The notes: generated by a model not told the origin, from the sequence alone. Shown: positions 1 through 8,592, counted from the first letter of the stretch. The stretch is 64,000 bases of DNA from Halobacillus sp. A5 (GCF_024189315.1 NZ_JAIZEO010000001.1:1116001-1180000); one strand, 5' to 3'. Made by a program: numbers and translations.

Positions 1-49
1 ATAAACAAACAGTTAAACCATACCAGAAAACGCGAGTTACTTTCTTCAT
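1..49 (-). CDS. N-terminal fragment of a minus-strand protein running off the left edge
   Basis: Only the first 16 codons are inside the window. They read MKKVTRVFWYGLTVCL, a short basic start followed by a hydrophobic run, as in a membrane protein or signal peptide. A GAGGTG ribosome-binding site lies about 7 bases before the ATG. The gene is divergent from the catabolic operon at 452, so the 400-bp spacer may serve both. A BCCT-type transporter start would look like this, but the fragment is too short to assign. Confidence 0.5.
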   Translation of the reverse strand, partial: MKKVTRVFWYGLTVCL

Positions 50-317
50 AGATTCACCTCTTATGTAATAATTAATTTCCAGAAAAAACTAGTTCTATGG
101 ACGGAACATGATAACAGTTTTATATAATACATACGAAATAGATTCAGTGCAAACGTTATTTTACTAAATTATGAGACAACTGCGCAAATTCCGGCAGACT
201 CATCATCTGCGCCTCCCATAGTAGAACTCTTTCCCTCTAAGCGCTCTCCAACTTTTACCCTTAAATAGACAAAGAAAACCAAAACCCATCAAAATTTTTA
301 TCTAAAATGAAAATCTG

Positions 318-376
318 TCACTGAACGTTACTGAGCTTCACTGAGATATCTAAGCGTAACTCAGTCAGACTCAGCC
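318..376. promoter_or_regulatory. Tandem ACTGA operator-like array upstream of the catabolic operon
   Basis: ACTGA occurs at 320, 330 and 340, exactly one helical turn apart, followed by three TCAG copies in the opposite sense at about 361, 365 and 371. Such same-face repeats suggest cooperative regulator binding. The array ends about 75 bases before the start codon at 452. The rest of 50-317 is AT-rich with no ORF that I can support. The regulator is unknown. Confidence 0.4.
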
Positions 377-451
377 GGTTTGGAGACCTGTACAAGGTCC
401 TGCTATGATTTTCATGTTCGCGTCGCGAAAGGAAACAAAGGAGGCATTACG

Positions 452-1516
452 ATGACAAACCAAAAAATTCCACTTGTCGATACCGACATTCATGAACGAG
501 TGTGTTACTCAGATATTCTGGACAAACTCGATGAACCGTTTAAGCATTACATTGAGAACTGCCACTGGATACAGGAGAAGCATATGCCCTACACTCAGCC
601 TTCTGTGGCAGGTGTTGATCGTGCAGATGCAGTACTCCCAGACGGCCGGCCGGCTGGATCAGACCTTGGGTTTATGCAGGAGCAGCTGTTGGATGAGATC
701 GGTCATGAATACGGCATATTAACAAGTGCGTTAGACCCTTCCCCGTCTTCAATGCATGGATGGCACGAAATGGCAGCAGCATTAGCTTCAGCCTACAATG
801 ACTGGCAGATTGAAAATTGGCTCGATATAGACGAACGATTGTATGGGTCGGTTCATGTCGCTGCCCAGGATCGTGAAGCGGCCATCCAGGAAATCGAAAG
901 AGTTGGTGATCATCCTAAAATGGTTCAGGTGCTGCTCCCCATTGATGACATCATGTGGGGTGAACCCTACTATCACCCTATCTTCGAGGCCGCCGAAAAA
1001 CATAATCTTATGATTGGGATGCACCATAACGAGCCACCTGTTTATTACGGGAAATGGCCCAGATACTTTATAGAATGGCACACATTAATACCTACGGCTC
1101 ACATGAAGCAGATTACAAGCATGATGTTTAATGGCGTTTTCGAAAAGTTCCCGAACCTTGGACTGATGATGATCGAAGGCGGCTTCACCTTTATTCCCCA
1201 CCTCATGTGGAAGATGGATCAGCAATACCGGGATCTACGTCATGAAGTTCCTTGGCTGAAAAGGAAGCCAAGCCAGATTATGAAGGAGCAGGTGCGCTTT
1301 ACGACACAGCCGGCTGAAGAACTGACGAAGAAAGAATTCACGTCGCTTCTTGAGCAGATGGGTACAGATGAAATGCTATGTTTCTCCACAGACTACCCGC
1401 ATTGGGATTATGACTCTCCACATAGAGCTCTGCCGAATATGGACCGTGAGCTAAAGCAGAGAATTTTTGCTGATAACGCTAAGAACTTTTATCCGAAATT
1501 ACCAAATGATGATTAA
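452..1516 (+). CDS. Amidohydrolase family 2 protein (metal-dependent hydrolase/decarboxylase)
   Basis: This 354-residue protein belongs to the amidohydrolase-2 (PF04909) TIM-barrel group, which includes ACMS decarboxylase-like enzymes and hydrolases of ring-cleavage products. The N-terminus has the metal-binding D-x-H (VDTDIHE). Further on are an HH pair in MIGMHHNEPP and a late aspartate in CFSTDYPHWD. The start is set at 452 by AAAGGAGG at 438-445; an upstream in-frame extension to 380 lacks such a site. It is the first gene of an operon with a Rieske protein 12 bp downstream, a reductase and an aldehyde dehydrogenase, so it probably acts on an oxidised intermediate of the same pathway. The substrate cannot be read from sequence. 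Confidence 0.8.
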   Translation: MTNQKIPLVDTDIHERVCYSDILDKLDEPFKHYIENCHWIQEKHMPYTQPSVAGVDRADAVLPDGRPAGSDLGFMQEQLLDEIGHEYGILTSALDPSPSSMHGWHEMAAALASAYNDWQIENWLDIDERLYGSVHVAAQDREAAIQEIERVGDHPKMVQVLLPIDDIMWGEPYYHPIFEAAEKHNLMIGMHHNEPPVYYGKWPRYFIEWHTLIPTAHMKQITSMMFNGVFEKFPNLGLMMIEGGFTFIPHLMWKMDQQYRDLRHEVPWLKRKPSQIMKEQVRFTTQPAEELTKKEFTSLLEQMGTDEMLCFSTDYPHWDYDSPHRALPNMDRELKQRIFADNAKNFYPKLPNDD

Positions 1517-1528
1517 GGAGGAGTCCTC

Positions 1529-1888
1529 ATGAGAGAACAAGTTGTATGTAAAACGTCAGATATCGAACCCGGTGAAATGATGAAATCAACCTTTGGCAAG
1601 CAAAATGTACTAATATGCCGGACACCCGACGGGGAGTTCTATGCATTCATGAACCAGTGCATTCATCAGGGTGCTCCTCTCGATAAAGGGATGATGTGCG
1701 GTGCTGCAACAGAATTAAGTACACCGGGAGATTATGATTACTCCCATGAAGGGGAAATTATCCGCTGTCCCTGGCACGGACGGGAATTCAATATTAAGAA
1801 CGAAGGTCGAATGCTTGCTAACCCGGATAAAAAAATTCCGAGTTTTAAAGTACGAATTGAAGAAGAAAATGTCATTTTATTTAAATAA
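1529..1888 (+). CDS. Rieske [2Fe-2S] ferredoxin-like protein
   Basis: This is a 119-residue single-domain Rieske protein. The two cluster motifs are C-x-H in NQCIHQGAP and C-x2-H in RCPWHGREF, so all four ligands are present. They are about 40 residues apart, longer than in minimal Rieske ferredoxins because of an insert around 65-80. An AAGGAGGAG site precedes the ATG. Proteins of this size pass electrons to an oxygenase or form a small Rieske subunit. The next gene is the remnant of the NADPH reductase that would have supplied electrons. No large oxygenase alpha subunit is encoded nearby. Confidence 0.85.
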   Translation: MREQVVCKTSDIEPGEMMKSTFGKQNVLICRTPDGEFYAFMNQCIHQGAPLDKGMMCGAATELSTPGDYDYSHEGEIIRCPWHGREFNIKNEGRMLANPDKKIPSFKVRIEEENVILFK

Positions 1889-1906
1889 TCAAAGAAGGTG
1901 AAAACG

Positions 1907-2498
1907 ATGAATTATCCAGACAACATTTCTGACGTGATTATTATCGGCGGAGGTCCCACAGGTCTTTTTGCTGCGTTCTACGGAGGCATGAGAGAGATGT
2001 CGGTTAAAGTTATCGACAGCCTGCCCCAGCCTGGCGGGCAGCTTATGGCTTTATATCCCGAGAAATATATTTACGATGTTGCCGGCTTTCCGAAAGTCCG
2101 AGCTAAAGCCTTGGTGGGGCAATTAGAAGATCAGGCTGCCCAGTTTGACCCGGAAATCTGCATGGAGGAAAACGCACAATATGTAAACAAGCTGGAAGAA
2201 CAGCTATTTGAAGTTACTACAACTCAAGCGGTGCACTATGCACCCACTGTTCTAATTACCAGCGGAGCAGAGGGGATTGGAACTCGAGAAAAATTCCATT
2301 CTAGTTAATCAGAAGATGGAAACAAACATTCAAGGGATTTATGCTGCGGGTGATATTACAACTTACGATGGAAAAGTAAAACTGATTGCTTCAGGATTTG
2401 GAGAAGCACCAACCGCTATTAGTCAGGCGAAACACTATATTGATCCGGGGACAAGAGTTCAGCCTCCCCACAGCACCCGGGTACTCGGTGGAGAATAA
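1907..2498 (+). pseudogene. Ferredoxin-NADP reductase (YumC type), internally deleted and frameshifted
   Basis: The first part encodes a normal TrxR-like FAD domain (VIIIGGGPTGLFAAFYGG, then QPGGQL) ending near LITSGAE. The sequence then jumps at about 2270 to the C-terminal part in another frame, starting [18 protein letters not shown] and including GIYAAGDI and [13 protein letters not shown]. Intact YumC-type proteins are about 330 residues; roughly 130 residues (the NADPH-binding domain) are missing and the frame is lost, with a stop at 2308. The start is the ATG at 1907 behind AAAGAAGG. Electron supply to the Rieske protein must therefore come from elsewhere, unless this is an assembly error. 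Confidence 0.85.
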
Positions 2499-2580
2499 AT
2501 ATAGGAAAAGCAAGACGATCGCATTTGATTATCTCCTAAACAGCACGTATCTCATCAAAAAAATTTGAGGAGGCAGACTT

Positions 2581-4050
2581 ATGAAGGAAAAGAAGTTGTT
2601 TATCAATGGGCAATGGGTTGATTCAGCAAAAGGCCGCACCCGGACTATCATTAACCCTTTTAATCAGGAAGCCGTCGCTGAGGTTGCTGAGGGTGGCGAA
2701 GCTGATACACTTGAAGCAATTGAAGCTGCCAGAAAAGCATTTGACGAAGGGGAATGGACGCACAAACCTGCTGTTGAACGCGGAAAGCTAGTATTTAAGA
2801 TAGCAGAATTGATCGAGCGTGATAAACAAGAACTAGCGAAGATGGAAACACTCGATACAGGAAAGACCGTTACTGAAAGCCTGGACGACATGAACGATAT
2901 TATTGAAGTATTCCGTTATTATGGGGGACTGGCCGACAAGGATGGAGGGGAGATTATTGATTCCCCTATTCCCGACTCCAGAAGTAAGGTAGTCAGGGAA
3001 CCGGTTGGAGTATGCGGACAAATCACCCCCTGGAATTACCCGCTTCTCCAGGCAGCCTGGAAAATCGCTCCCGCTTTGGCAGCGGGCAATACAATTATTA
3101 TAAAACCGAGCGAAATTACACCATTAACGACGATTAAAGTAACTGAACTGATGGAAGAAGCCGGAGTCCCATCAGGGGTGGTTAACTTAGTTTTAGGTCC
3201 CGGTGAAAAAACCGGTCAGCAGCTTGCAGAGAGCCATGAAGTGGATTTAATCTCCTTCACCGGGGGACTCGAAACCGGTCGTAAGGTGATGAATGCTGCC
3301 TCTGGCAATTTCAAAAAAATCGCACTGGAACTCGGTGGGAAGAACCCTAATATTGTCTTTGAAGATGCAGACTTTGACACAGCGATGGATCAAGCGCTTA
3401 ACGCTGTATTCTTTCATGCCGGCCAGGTTTGCTCGGCAGGTGCCCGGCTGCTCGTCCAGGATTCCCTTCATGACCGGTTTGTGCCAGAGCTTGTGAAACG
3501 GACGAAGCAGATCAAGCTCGGCAGCGGTTTTGACAAAACGACACAGTCAGGTCCGCTCATTTCAAAAGAACACCTGGAGAAAGTCGAAAATTATACAGCT
3601 GTTGGAATTAAAGAAGGCGCCAAGCTTATCACTGGCGGTAAGCGTCCCACGGGTAAAGAACTGCAATCTGGTTTTTTCTATGAACCCACTATTTTCACAG
3701 ACTGTGACTCCTCTATGCGCATCGTTCAGGAAGAAACCTTTGGGCCCATTCTGACCATCGAGCGCTTCCATACAGAAGAAGAAGCCGTGCAATTAGCTAA
3801 TGATTCAATCTACGGACTGGCAGGTGCGGTGTGGACAGAAGATACAAAGAAGGCTGAGCGGGCTGCTGGAAAACTTCGTATGGGAACGGTATGGATCAAT
3901 GATTTCCACCCTTATTTCGCTCAGGCCCCATGGGGCGGCTATAAATCCTCCGGTATCGGGAGAGAACTCGGAAGACAGGGGCTGGAGGAATATACAGAAG
4001 TGAAACACATTTATGAGAATACAAACCCCGAACCACTGCATTGGTTCTAA
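2581..4050 (+). CDS. NAD(P)-dependent aldehyde dehydrogenase (betaine-aldehyde dehydrogenase-like)
   Basis: This 489-residue enzyme is full length for the ALDH superfamily. It shows the substrate/cofactor loop TPWNYPLL, the LELGGKNPNIV glutamate motif and the catalytic cysteine in FFHAGQVCSAGARLL. The C-terminal GGYKSSGIGRELG motif is also typical. It oxidises an aldehyde to the acid, and the closest resemblance is to GbsA-like betaine-aldehyde dehydrogenases. It is the last gene of the amidohydrolase-Rieske operon, 82 bp after the broken reductase and behind GAGGAGG, so it may instead serve a semialdehyde made in that pathway. Substrate assignment is not possible from sequence alone. Confidence 0.85.
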   Translation: MKEKKLFINGQWVDSAKGRTRTIINPFNQEAVAEVAEGGEADTLEAIEAARKAFDEGEWTHKPAVERGKLVFKIAELIERDKQELAKMETLDTGKTVTESLDDMNDIIEVFRYYGGLADKDGGEIIDSPIPDSRSKVVREPVGVCGQITPWNYPLLQAAWKIAPALAAGNTIIIKPSEITPLTTIKVTELMEEAGVPSGVVNLVLGPGEKTGQQLAESHEVDLISFTGGLETGRKVMNAASGNFKKIALELGGKNPNIVFEDADFDTAMDQALNAVFFHAGQVCSAGARLLVQDSLHDRFVPELVKRTKQIKLGSGFDKTTQSGPLISKEHLEKVENYTAVGIKEGAKLITGGKRPTGKELQSGFFYEPTIFTDCDSSMRIVQEETFGPILTIERFHTEEEAVQLANDSIYGLAGAVWTEDTKKAERAAGKLRMGTVWINDFHPYFAQAPWGGYKSSGIGRELGRQGLEEYTEVKHIYENTNPEPLHWF

Positions 4051-4056
4051 ATTAAC

Positions 4057-4089
4057 ATGGATCAGCCAGACTTTTTATGGCTGATCCAT
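4057..4089. terminator. Hairpin between convergent genes
   Basis: A perfect 12-bp stem (ATGGATCAGCCA at 4057-4068, complement at 4078-4089) encloses a 9-base loop. It lies between the stops of the aldehyde dehydrogenase and the convergent small membrane gene. The T-rich tail is weak on both strands, so bidirectional termination is likely but not certain. Confidence 0.6.
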
Positions 4090-4091
4090 AT

Positions 4092-4253
4092 TCAGCTTCG
4101 ACCTGTAGTGAATTTGATTGCTGCCGCAAATAACAGTCCAGTAGTGATCATTAAAGAAGCAGCCAGGACATCTGTAATGACACCGAATACGCCGGCCAAA
4201 AATACTAAAGTTGAGAAGAAAACGTATAAGTAAATGAATTTATTAATTACCAT
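4092..4253 (-). CDS. Small two-helix membrane protein
   Basis: This is a 53-residue hydrophobic protein (MVINKFIYLYVFFSTLVF...) with two predicted membrane segments at about 6-24 and 28-46 and a short polar end. I place the start at 4253 because AAAAGGAGAG stands 5-6 bases before that ATG; the longer reading frame upstream has no such site. No family is recognised. It lies just downstream of an acetyltransferase gene on the same strand. Confidence 0.55.
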   Translation of the reverse strand: MVINKFIYLYVFFSTLVFLAGVFGVITDVLAASLMITTGLLFAAAIKFTTGRS

Positions 4254-4294
4254 CACTCTCCTTTTTATGTACCACTCTTGAACACCCCTGTACA

Positions 4295-4765
4295 TTAGTC
4301 GATTTCTATTTCTTTATTCAATCGTACAACTTTGCCGTTTAGTTCTGTACCAACTTCCCTGAGTCCGGATTTTTTATAAAACTTAACGGCTCTTGTGTTC
4401 GTGGGCGAGACTCTTAAGTGGTATTCTTTTACACGATGCCAGCGGAAAAAATCCTCTGAATACGCCAGGAGATACCTGCCTTTCCCCTCACCCCGCTCTT
4501 CCGGTATTAAGTAATATAAATGAACGTAGCCAATCAACCTGCCTTCATATCTTCGGATGGATAATTCAATTTGACCGACAGGCCGGCCATGTTCTTCCGC
4601 CATTACAAACCCGCTGGGAAAAATGCGGATATTCTCTTTCAACCAGGCTATGTAGTCATCACTGTCAAAACCATCATCATTTCCGAAGCTTTCAACAAAT
4701 GAATCCCTGCGAAATTGACGAACAACACTAAGATCTTTTTTCAGGTGAATCGGTCTGAAGATCAA
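4295..4765 (-). CDS. GNAT-family N-acetyltransferase
   Basis: This 156-residue protein has the single-domain GNAT fold, transferring acetyl from acetyl-CoA to an amine. The acetyl-CoA loop appears as LIPEERGEGKGRYLLAY, a variant of Q/R-x-x-G-x-G/A, and a typical C-terminal NTRAVKFYKKSGLREVGTE segment follows. The start is a TTG at 4765 behind GAGAGGGAG. The acceptor substrate is unknown. Confidence 0.75.
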   Translation of the reverse strand: MIFRPIHLKKDLSVVRQFRRDSFVESFGNDDGFDSDDYIAWLKENIRIFPSGFVMAEEHGRPVGQIELSIRRYEGRLIGYVHLYYLIPEERGEGKGRYLLAYSEDFFRWHRVKEYHLRVSPTNTRAVKFYKKSGLREVGTELNGKVVRLNKEIEID

Positions 4766-4847
4766 GGTATTCGCTCCCTCTCTTTCATTTTATTTTTCCT
4801 TCTCTATCGTTCCAATTATTTCAAATTAACGCAAAAATAACAAAAGA

Positions 4848-5127
4848 AGTCGGGACAAATCTGAGTAAAAAGTAAAATAATCCGAATGATTTTGTGGAAA
4901 TCAGTTCGGATTATTTATGTTAAAGAGCACACACTATCGCTCCGTCAAAATGCTTCGCTTTCCGCAGGCACGGCCTTAAGCTTCCTCAGAAAGCAAGGAA
5001 CGCTTTCCTCCGGGATCTTCGGCTCGTGCTGTTCCCACAGGAGTCTTCGCATTTTAGCTGCGCTAATCATCTGCGTTTATACAAATGTTCGTTCTTTGAC
5101 ACCACTGCTTTACTTTTGTCCCAGCCT
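4848..5127. repeat. Interspersed intergenic repeat bounded by inverted GGGACAAA ends
   Basis: The segment begins with GTCGGGACAAA (about 4850) and ends with TTTGTCCCAGCC (about 5115), inverted relative to each other. Its core from about 4952 reads TTCGCTTTCCGC...AGCTTCCTC...CAGGAGTCTTCGC. A diverged relative of the core lies at about 27925-28033. Repeats with this core are common between genes in Bacillaceae. It stops exactly at the stop codon of the SRPBCC gene. The 81-codon ORF inside it follows the repeat and has no convincing start site. Confidence 0.65.
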
Positions 5128-5646
5128 CTAGAGGTTCTGTATTTGATTTAAATAATCGTCTAAACATTCAAACTGGGAACTAACCCCTTCAAGCACTCCC
5201 ATTTCCATTACCGTTTCCAGGTTTTCGAGCGTTTCAAACTGGCTGCGGGTAATTAGTTTTGTTTCCTTCCCCATATCAATAAATTGCAGAGTTACGAGGC
5301 TTTCCGGCATTGATTCAGCAATATTACCTTCTTCATCCGCAAATGAATCTGTATAAACGATGGTCTCAGGGGTTGAAATGTTTTGAAAAACTCCCATACC
5401 CCATGACTCATAGCCGTAGAAGTCTCCCTGCTGTTCATCTACGCACCGCATACAGTAGTGCCACGTTCCTCCTGGTTTAAACTCAAATTTTTTATTCGTC
5501 GTACTCCACCCTTTTGGTCCCCACCAGCTTTCTACATGTTTGGACTCAGAGAACATATTAAAGACTAGATCTCGTGGCGCCTCAAACACCCTTTCCACTT
5601 CAAGTACACGACCATCCACTTTAGATACAATACGATTTTGAGCCAT
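5128..5646 (-). CDS. SRPBCC / AHSA1-like lipid-binding fold protein
   Basis: This 172-residue protein resembles the AHSA1 (activator of Hsp90 ATPase) C-terminal group. It opens with LEVERVFEAPRDLVFNMFSES followed by WWGPKGWSTTN, the hallmark W-W-G-P of this family, and later has PGGTWHYCMR. Members bind hydrophobic ligands, and their roles in bacilli are mostly unknown. A GAGGAGGAG site precedes the ATG. It appears monocistronic; an interspersed repeat abuts its stop codon. Confidence 0.8.
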   Translation of the reverse strand: MAQNRIVSKVDGRVLEVERVFEAPRDLVFNMFSESKHVESWWGPKGWSTTNKKFEFKPGGTWHYCMRCVDEQQGDFYGYESWGMGVFQNISTPETIVYTDSFADEEGNIAESMPESLVTLQFIDMGKETKLITRSQFETLENLETVMEMGVLEGVSSQFECLDDYLNQIQNL

Positions 5647-5676
5647 TCTTTTCTCCTCCTCGTTAAAATATCTTTC

Positions 5677-6891
5677 TTATATGAGCAGACTTTCATGGTT
5701 GTACATGTAGGAATATTGTAGATCTATAAATAAAAAGTGATGGTCCGTTAAGGGGAAACTAAAGGTTCGAATCAGGTCTTTTGTTTCGATATCAGAATAA
5801 ATTTCCGACAGCATCCCTTTGCTGGAGGTTTTCATCTGCATAACACTTTCTAAAAAGTAAGGACGAAAGGCCCAGTTCGATCCTTTCTTAAGAGGTTCCT
5901 GGCTCCAAGAATTTTCATACTTTCTAAAGTTGGAGGACACTTGCTGGCCGTCACTGTTACAAATGAACATTCTAAAGCTTTCCTGGTCAAATTGACTGGT
6001 GGCCCAATTAATAAATGAATCCACCTTCTTCGGGCCATCCCATTTCGAAAGAATTCCTTTAACCTTCTCTTCCCACGAACGGACGAGAAACAGGCGTTGT
6101 TCGATTAACAGTTTCTCTCGTTGAATATAAGCATTTATCTTATGTCCTAAATGTAATGGCAGGTCCTCCTTCGATAAGAGTTGAAAGCTGGGCCTTGCTA
6201 AGTAAAACCCTTGATAGTATCGTCCTCCATGCTTCCAGGCAAAATGCAGCTGAAAATCATCCTCTATATTTTCAAAAAGTAAAGCCGCTCCTATTCTCTG
6301 GGCTAACATGGACAACGAGAACATAATATCCTGAAATCCTTCAGAATTGTGAGTGCGGATCGTCTTTGTATCAATTTTTAAAATGTGAGGCTCAAGCTGC
6401 CGGATTCGATCAATATTTGAGCTTTTTGCACCTACGTGGTCAATCGCTATTTGTATACCGAATGTTTTATAGTAAAGCAGCAGATGGCTGAGTTCTTCGA
6501 ATTCTTCATCAAAGTCATGCTCCGTTACCTCTATCACGATCCGGTCCGTCGGGAATCCTTTCTGTTTAAACGTGAGCAGCGTTTCAAGCAGATCCTCCCC
6601 ATCATTAATCATAAGCTGCTTAGCATTACGATTAATAAACAAGTAGCCGCTGTTTTGGTGAGTCAGCATGTCTGATAACGCTAAATGTAAAAGGTGCTGA
6701 TCCACCTCTACTTTAAATTCCTCCGGCACGTCCGGGTCATGAAAAAAACCACCAAGACTCTGCCACTCGCCTTCGTATTCATAACGTCCCAATACTTCAT
6801 ATCCAACCACATCATGTTTAATCGCACTGATCACCGGCTGATATACAGGCTTAATTTTATGTAAATGACTAACGATATCTAACGGATCCAC
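5677..6891 (-). CDS. ykuI: EAL-domain cyclic-di-GMP binding protein YkuI
   Basis: This is the counterpart of Bacillus subtilis YkuI: an N-terminal EAL domain (about 1-250) and a C-terminal PAS-like domain ending in a FIDLQYSYMY-like segment. The EAL signature is EVLGR. Other active-site positions are N in FINRNAK, E in IVIEVTEHD, D in IAIDHVG and the KID motif; the usual DDFG is replaced by D-H-V-G. YkuI is known to bind c-di-GMP with little or no hydrolysis, which fits these changes. I start at the GTG at 6891 (VDPLDIV) because AAGGAGGG stands just upstream and YkuI proteins begin there; the 32 codons before it are not part of the family. Confidence 0.88.
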   Translation of the reverse strand: MDPLDIVSHLHKIKPVYQPVISAIKHDVVGYEVLGRYEYEGEWQSLGGFFHDPDVPEEFKVEVDQHLLHLALSDMLTHQNSGYLFINRNAKQLMINDGEDLLETLLTFKQKGFPTDRIVIEVTEHDFDEEFEELSHLLLYYKTFGIQIAIDHVGAKSSNIDRIRQLEPHILKIDTKTIRTHNSEGFQDIMFSLSMLAQRIGAALLFENIEDDFQLHFAWKHGGRYYQGFYLARPSFQLLSKEDLPLHLGHKINAYIQREKLLIEQRLFLVRSWEEKVKGILSKWDGPKKVDSFINWATSQFDQESFRMFICNSDGQQVSSNFRKYENSWSQEPLKKGSNWAFRPYFLESVMQMKTSSKGMLSEIYSDIETKDLIRTFSFPLTDHHFLFIDLQYSYMYNHESLLI

Positions 6892-7077
6892 GAGTCTCCC
6901 TCCTTCTATGTAAATCGTGAAGCGTTCTCGTTTATAAAAAAACATCCGAATACATATATTATATATCCGGACTTCTACTATTGTCATATGATTTTATGCA
7001 ATTAATTACAATGAATTTATGGGCTCTGCTGCTATGGTAAAATTAGAGTGTTGTTAATCAAATGAAAGTTAGGTCCT

Positions 7078-7518
7078 ATGAGGAGAAAAATAATTTTGCT
7101 GTGTATTTTTATTTTCCCAGCGGGGTGCGGCACGCAAACAATGGAATCACTTATCCTCCAGGAACAGACTTCACCAGAAGGAATGGCAACAAATGATTTC
7201 ATCGCTCATAAAGCAGAGAATCAAAGTGAATTAAAAAAGAAATGGAATGATTACAACCTGACGAAGGACCTCCCGGACGTGGAATGGCAGGATAATTATT
7301 TACTGTTGTTAGCGACTTATGAATCAAGCAGCTGTCCGCACAAGATCATAGGAGAAGACATTGATAAGGTTGACAATATGATTTCCTATCAGTTGAAAGA
7401 GGTTAAGAAGGATTGCACCGCCGATGCCTCGCCAACAACAATGGTTATGAAAATTGACCGGACTGAAGTAGAGATTTCAAAAGTTCAACTTGGCAGCAAA
7501 ACAGCTGACATCAAGTAA
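7078..7518 (+). CDS. Putative lipoprotein
   Basis: This is a 146-residue protein with a type II signal peptide: MRRK, a hydrophobic run, then lipobox FPAGC with Cys17. The mature part is hydrophilic with three further cysteines. I recognise no family. The ribosome-binding site is weak (AAAGTTAGGT). It is convergent with another small lipoprotein gene at 7531. Confidence 0.6.
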   Translation: MRRKIILLCIFIFPAGCGTQTMESLILQEQTSPEGMATNDFIAHKAENQSELKKKWNDYNLTKDLPDVEWQDNYLLLLATYESSSCPHKIIGEDIDKVDNMISYQLKEVKKDCTADASPTTMVMKIDRTEVEISKVQLGSKTADIK

Positions 7519-7530
7519 AGCTGTTTCCAT

Positions 7531-7866
7531 TCATTTCACTTGTTCAATTTTACCTAACACGGATTGCGGAGGATATGATTCCATTGCACCGCCCTCTCCC
7601 CAAACCTTCACCTTCTGACCTTCTTTGTAATCAGCTGTTTGAGGAAACCAGCCTTCCTCTTTAAATCTATGAACATAAACATCATCTGAAACATCGATTG
7701 GATTAGATGCCATCGCTTCTTCCTTCGTCATGCCTTCCGCAACTACAATTGTATTCGTGTCAGCTTCAATAATATAACCTTCAATAGTCGGTTCGTCTGA
7801 GTATGAGCTGGTTTCGGTGCTGCAGCCTATTAAACATAACAGGCATAAAAGTGTCCCTGCCTTCAC
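7531..7866 (-). CDS. Small lipoprotein, DUF3221 (YobA)-like
   Basis: This is a 111-residue lipoprotein with lipobox LIGC at about 13-15. The mature part begins with a short Ser/Thr linker and then a beta-rich OB-like stretch (IEGYIIEADTNTIVVAEG ... GQKVKVWGEGG), the pattern of DUF3221 proteins, whose function is unknown. The start is GTG at 7866 behind GGGGGAGG. It lies 15 bp downstream of the RNase H-like gene on the same strand. Confidence 0.65.
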   Translation of the reverse strand: MKAGTLLCLLCLIGCSTETSSYSDEPTIEGYIIEADTNTIVVAEGMTKEEAMASNPIDVSDDVYVHRFKEEGWFPQTADYKEGQKVKVWGEGGAMESYPPQSVLGKIEQVK

Positions 7867-7881
7867 AACAACCTCCCCCTG

Positions 7882-8538
7882 TTAAGTCATTTCACTTGTA
7901 CTTGTGATTTCAATATCCTGCAGTGCCTGAGTAGCAAGTCTATCAGCTTCCCGGTTTGACTTCCGGGAAACTAAAGCGTATTCGGGTTGAATTCCCATCT
8001 CTTTCATCTTGTCTTCTATCCAATCTGCCCAATCTGACAGATCACTCTCTAAACAGGGCCACTCTCCTTTAAGCTGATTAATCACCACTTGAGAGTCGCC
8101 GACCACCTGTACCGGTAAGTGATGCACACCAAGCAGCTCCAATTCTTTTAAGGCTAAATGGAGGGCAGCATATTCTGCTTCATTATTGGAATTCAGCTCA
8201 TCTACTTGAGCATTTTTACGGAGGCGGAGTGATTTGCCGTTCTGCTCATAATACACGACACATCCAAGGCCGGAACGTCTAGATGCGTGATCAAATCCAC
8301 CGTCAAAATAGATCTTAATGTTATGAGGCTCAGTTTCAATCCCTTTCATATATTGCTTTAATTCCTTAAGGTTCCAGCTGCGCTCTGCTTCATCGATAAA
8401 CGTGATCGTCTTCGCTCTTCCTGTTTTCTCGAGATCTTCAGCCATTAGAACAGCCTGACCTGCCGGCATCACTTCAGAGGTGAAATTGGTTTCTGTACGC
8501 TTTGGTGTCTTATATAATAGTTCAATGCGGACCTTCAA
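7882..8538 (-). CDS. RNase H-like nuclease domain protein
   Basis: This is a 218-residue protein with an extra N-terminal domain of about 70 residues and a C-terminal RNase HI fold. The four acidic active-site positions are visible: D in KIYFDGGFD, E in NSNNEAEYAALHLAL, D in VQVVGDSQVV and D in SNREADRLATQAL. The family cleaves the RNA strand of RNA-DNA hybrids; B. subtilis has a related protein (YpeP group). The start is a TTG at 8538 behind GGAGG. Confidence 0.8.
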   Translation of the reverse strand: MKVRIELLYKTPKRTETNFTSEVMPAGQAVLMAEDLEKTGRAKTITFIDEAERSWNLKELKQYMKGIETEPHNIKIYFDGGFDHASRRSGLGCVVYYEQNGKSLRLRKNAQVDELNSNNEAEYAALHLALKELELLGVHHLPVQVVGDSQVVINQLKGEWPCLESDLSDWADWIEDKMKEMGIQPEYALVSRKSNREADRLATQALQDIEITSTSEMT

Positions 8539-8592
8539 TGACCCCGCCTCCTCTCCTGCTCTTATTACAATTCTACCCAGTATCCATGAGAA

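Noticed and set aside
4886..5131. 81-codon frame in the spacer before the SRPBCC gene
   Set aside because: It lies wholly in the interspersed repeat, and its composition follows the repeat rather than a protein.
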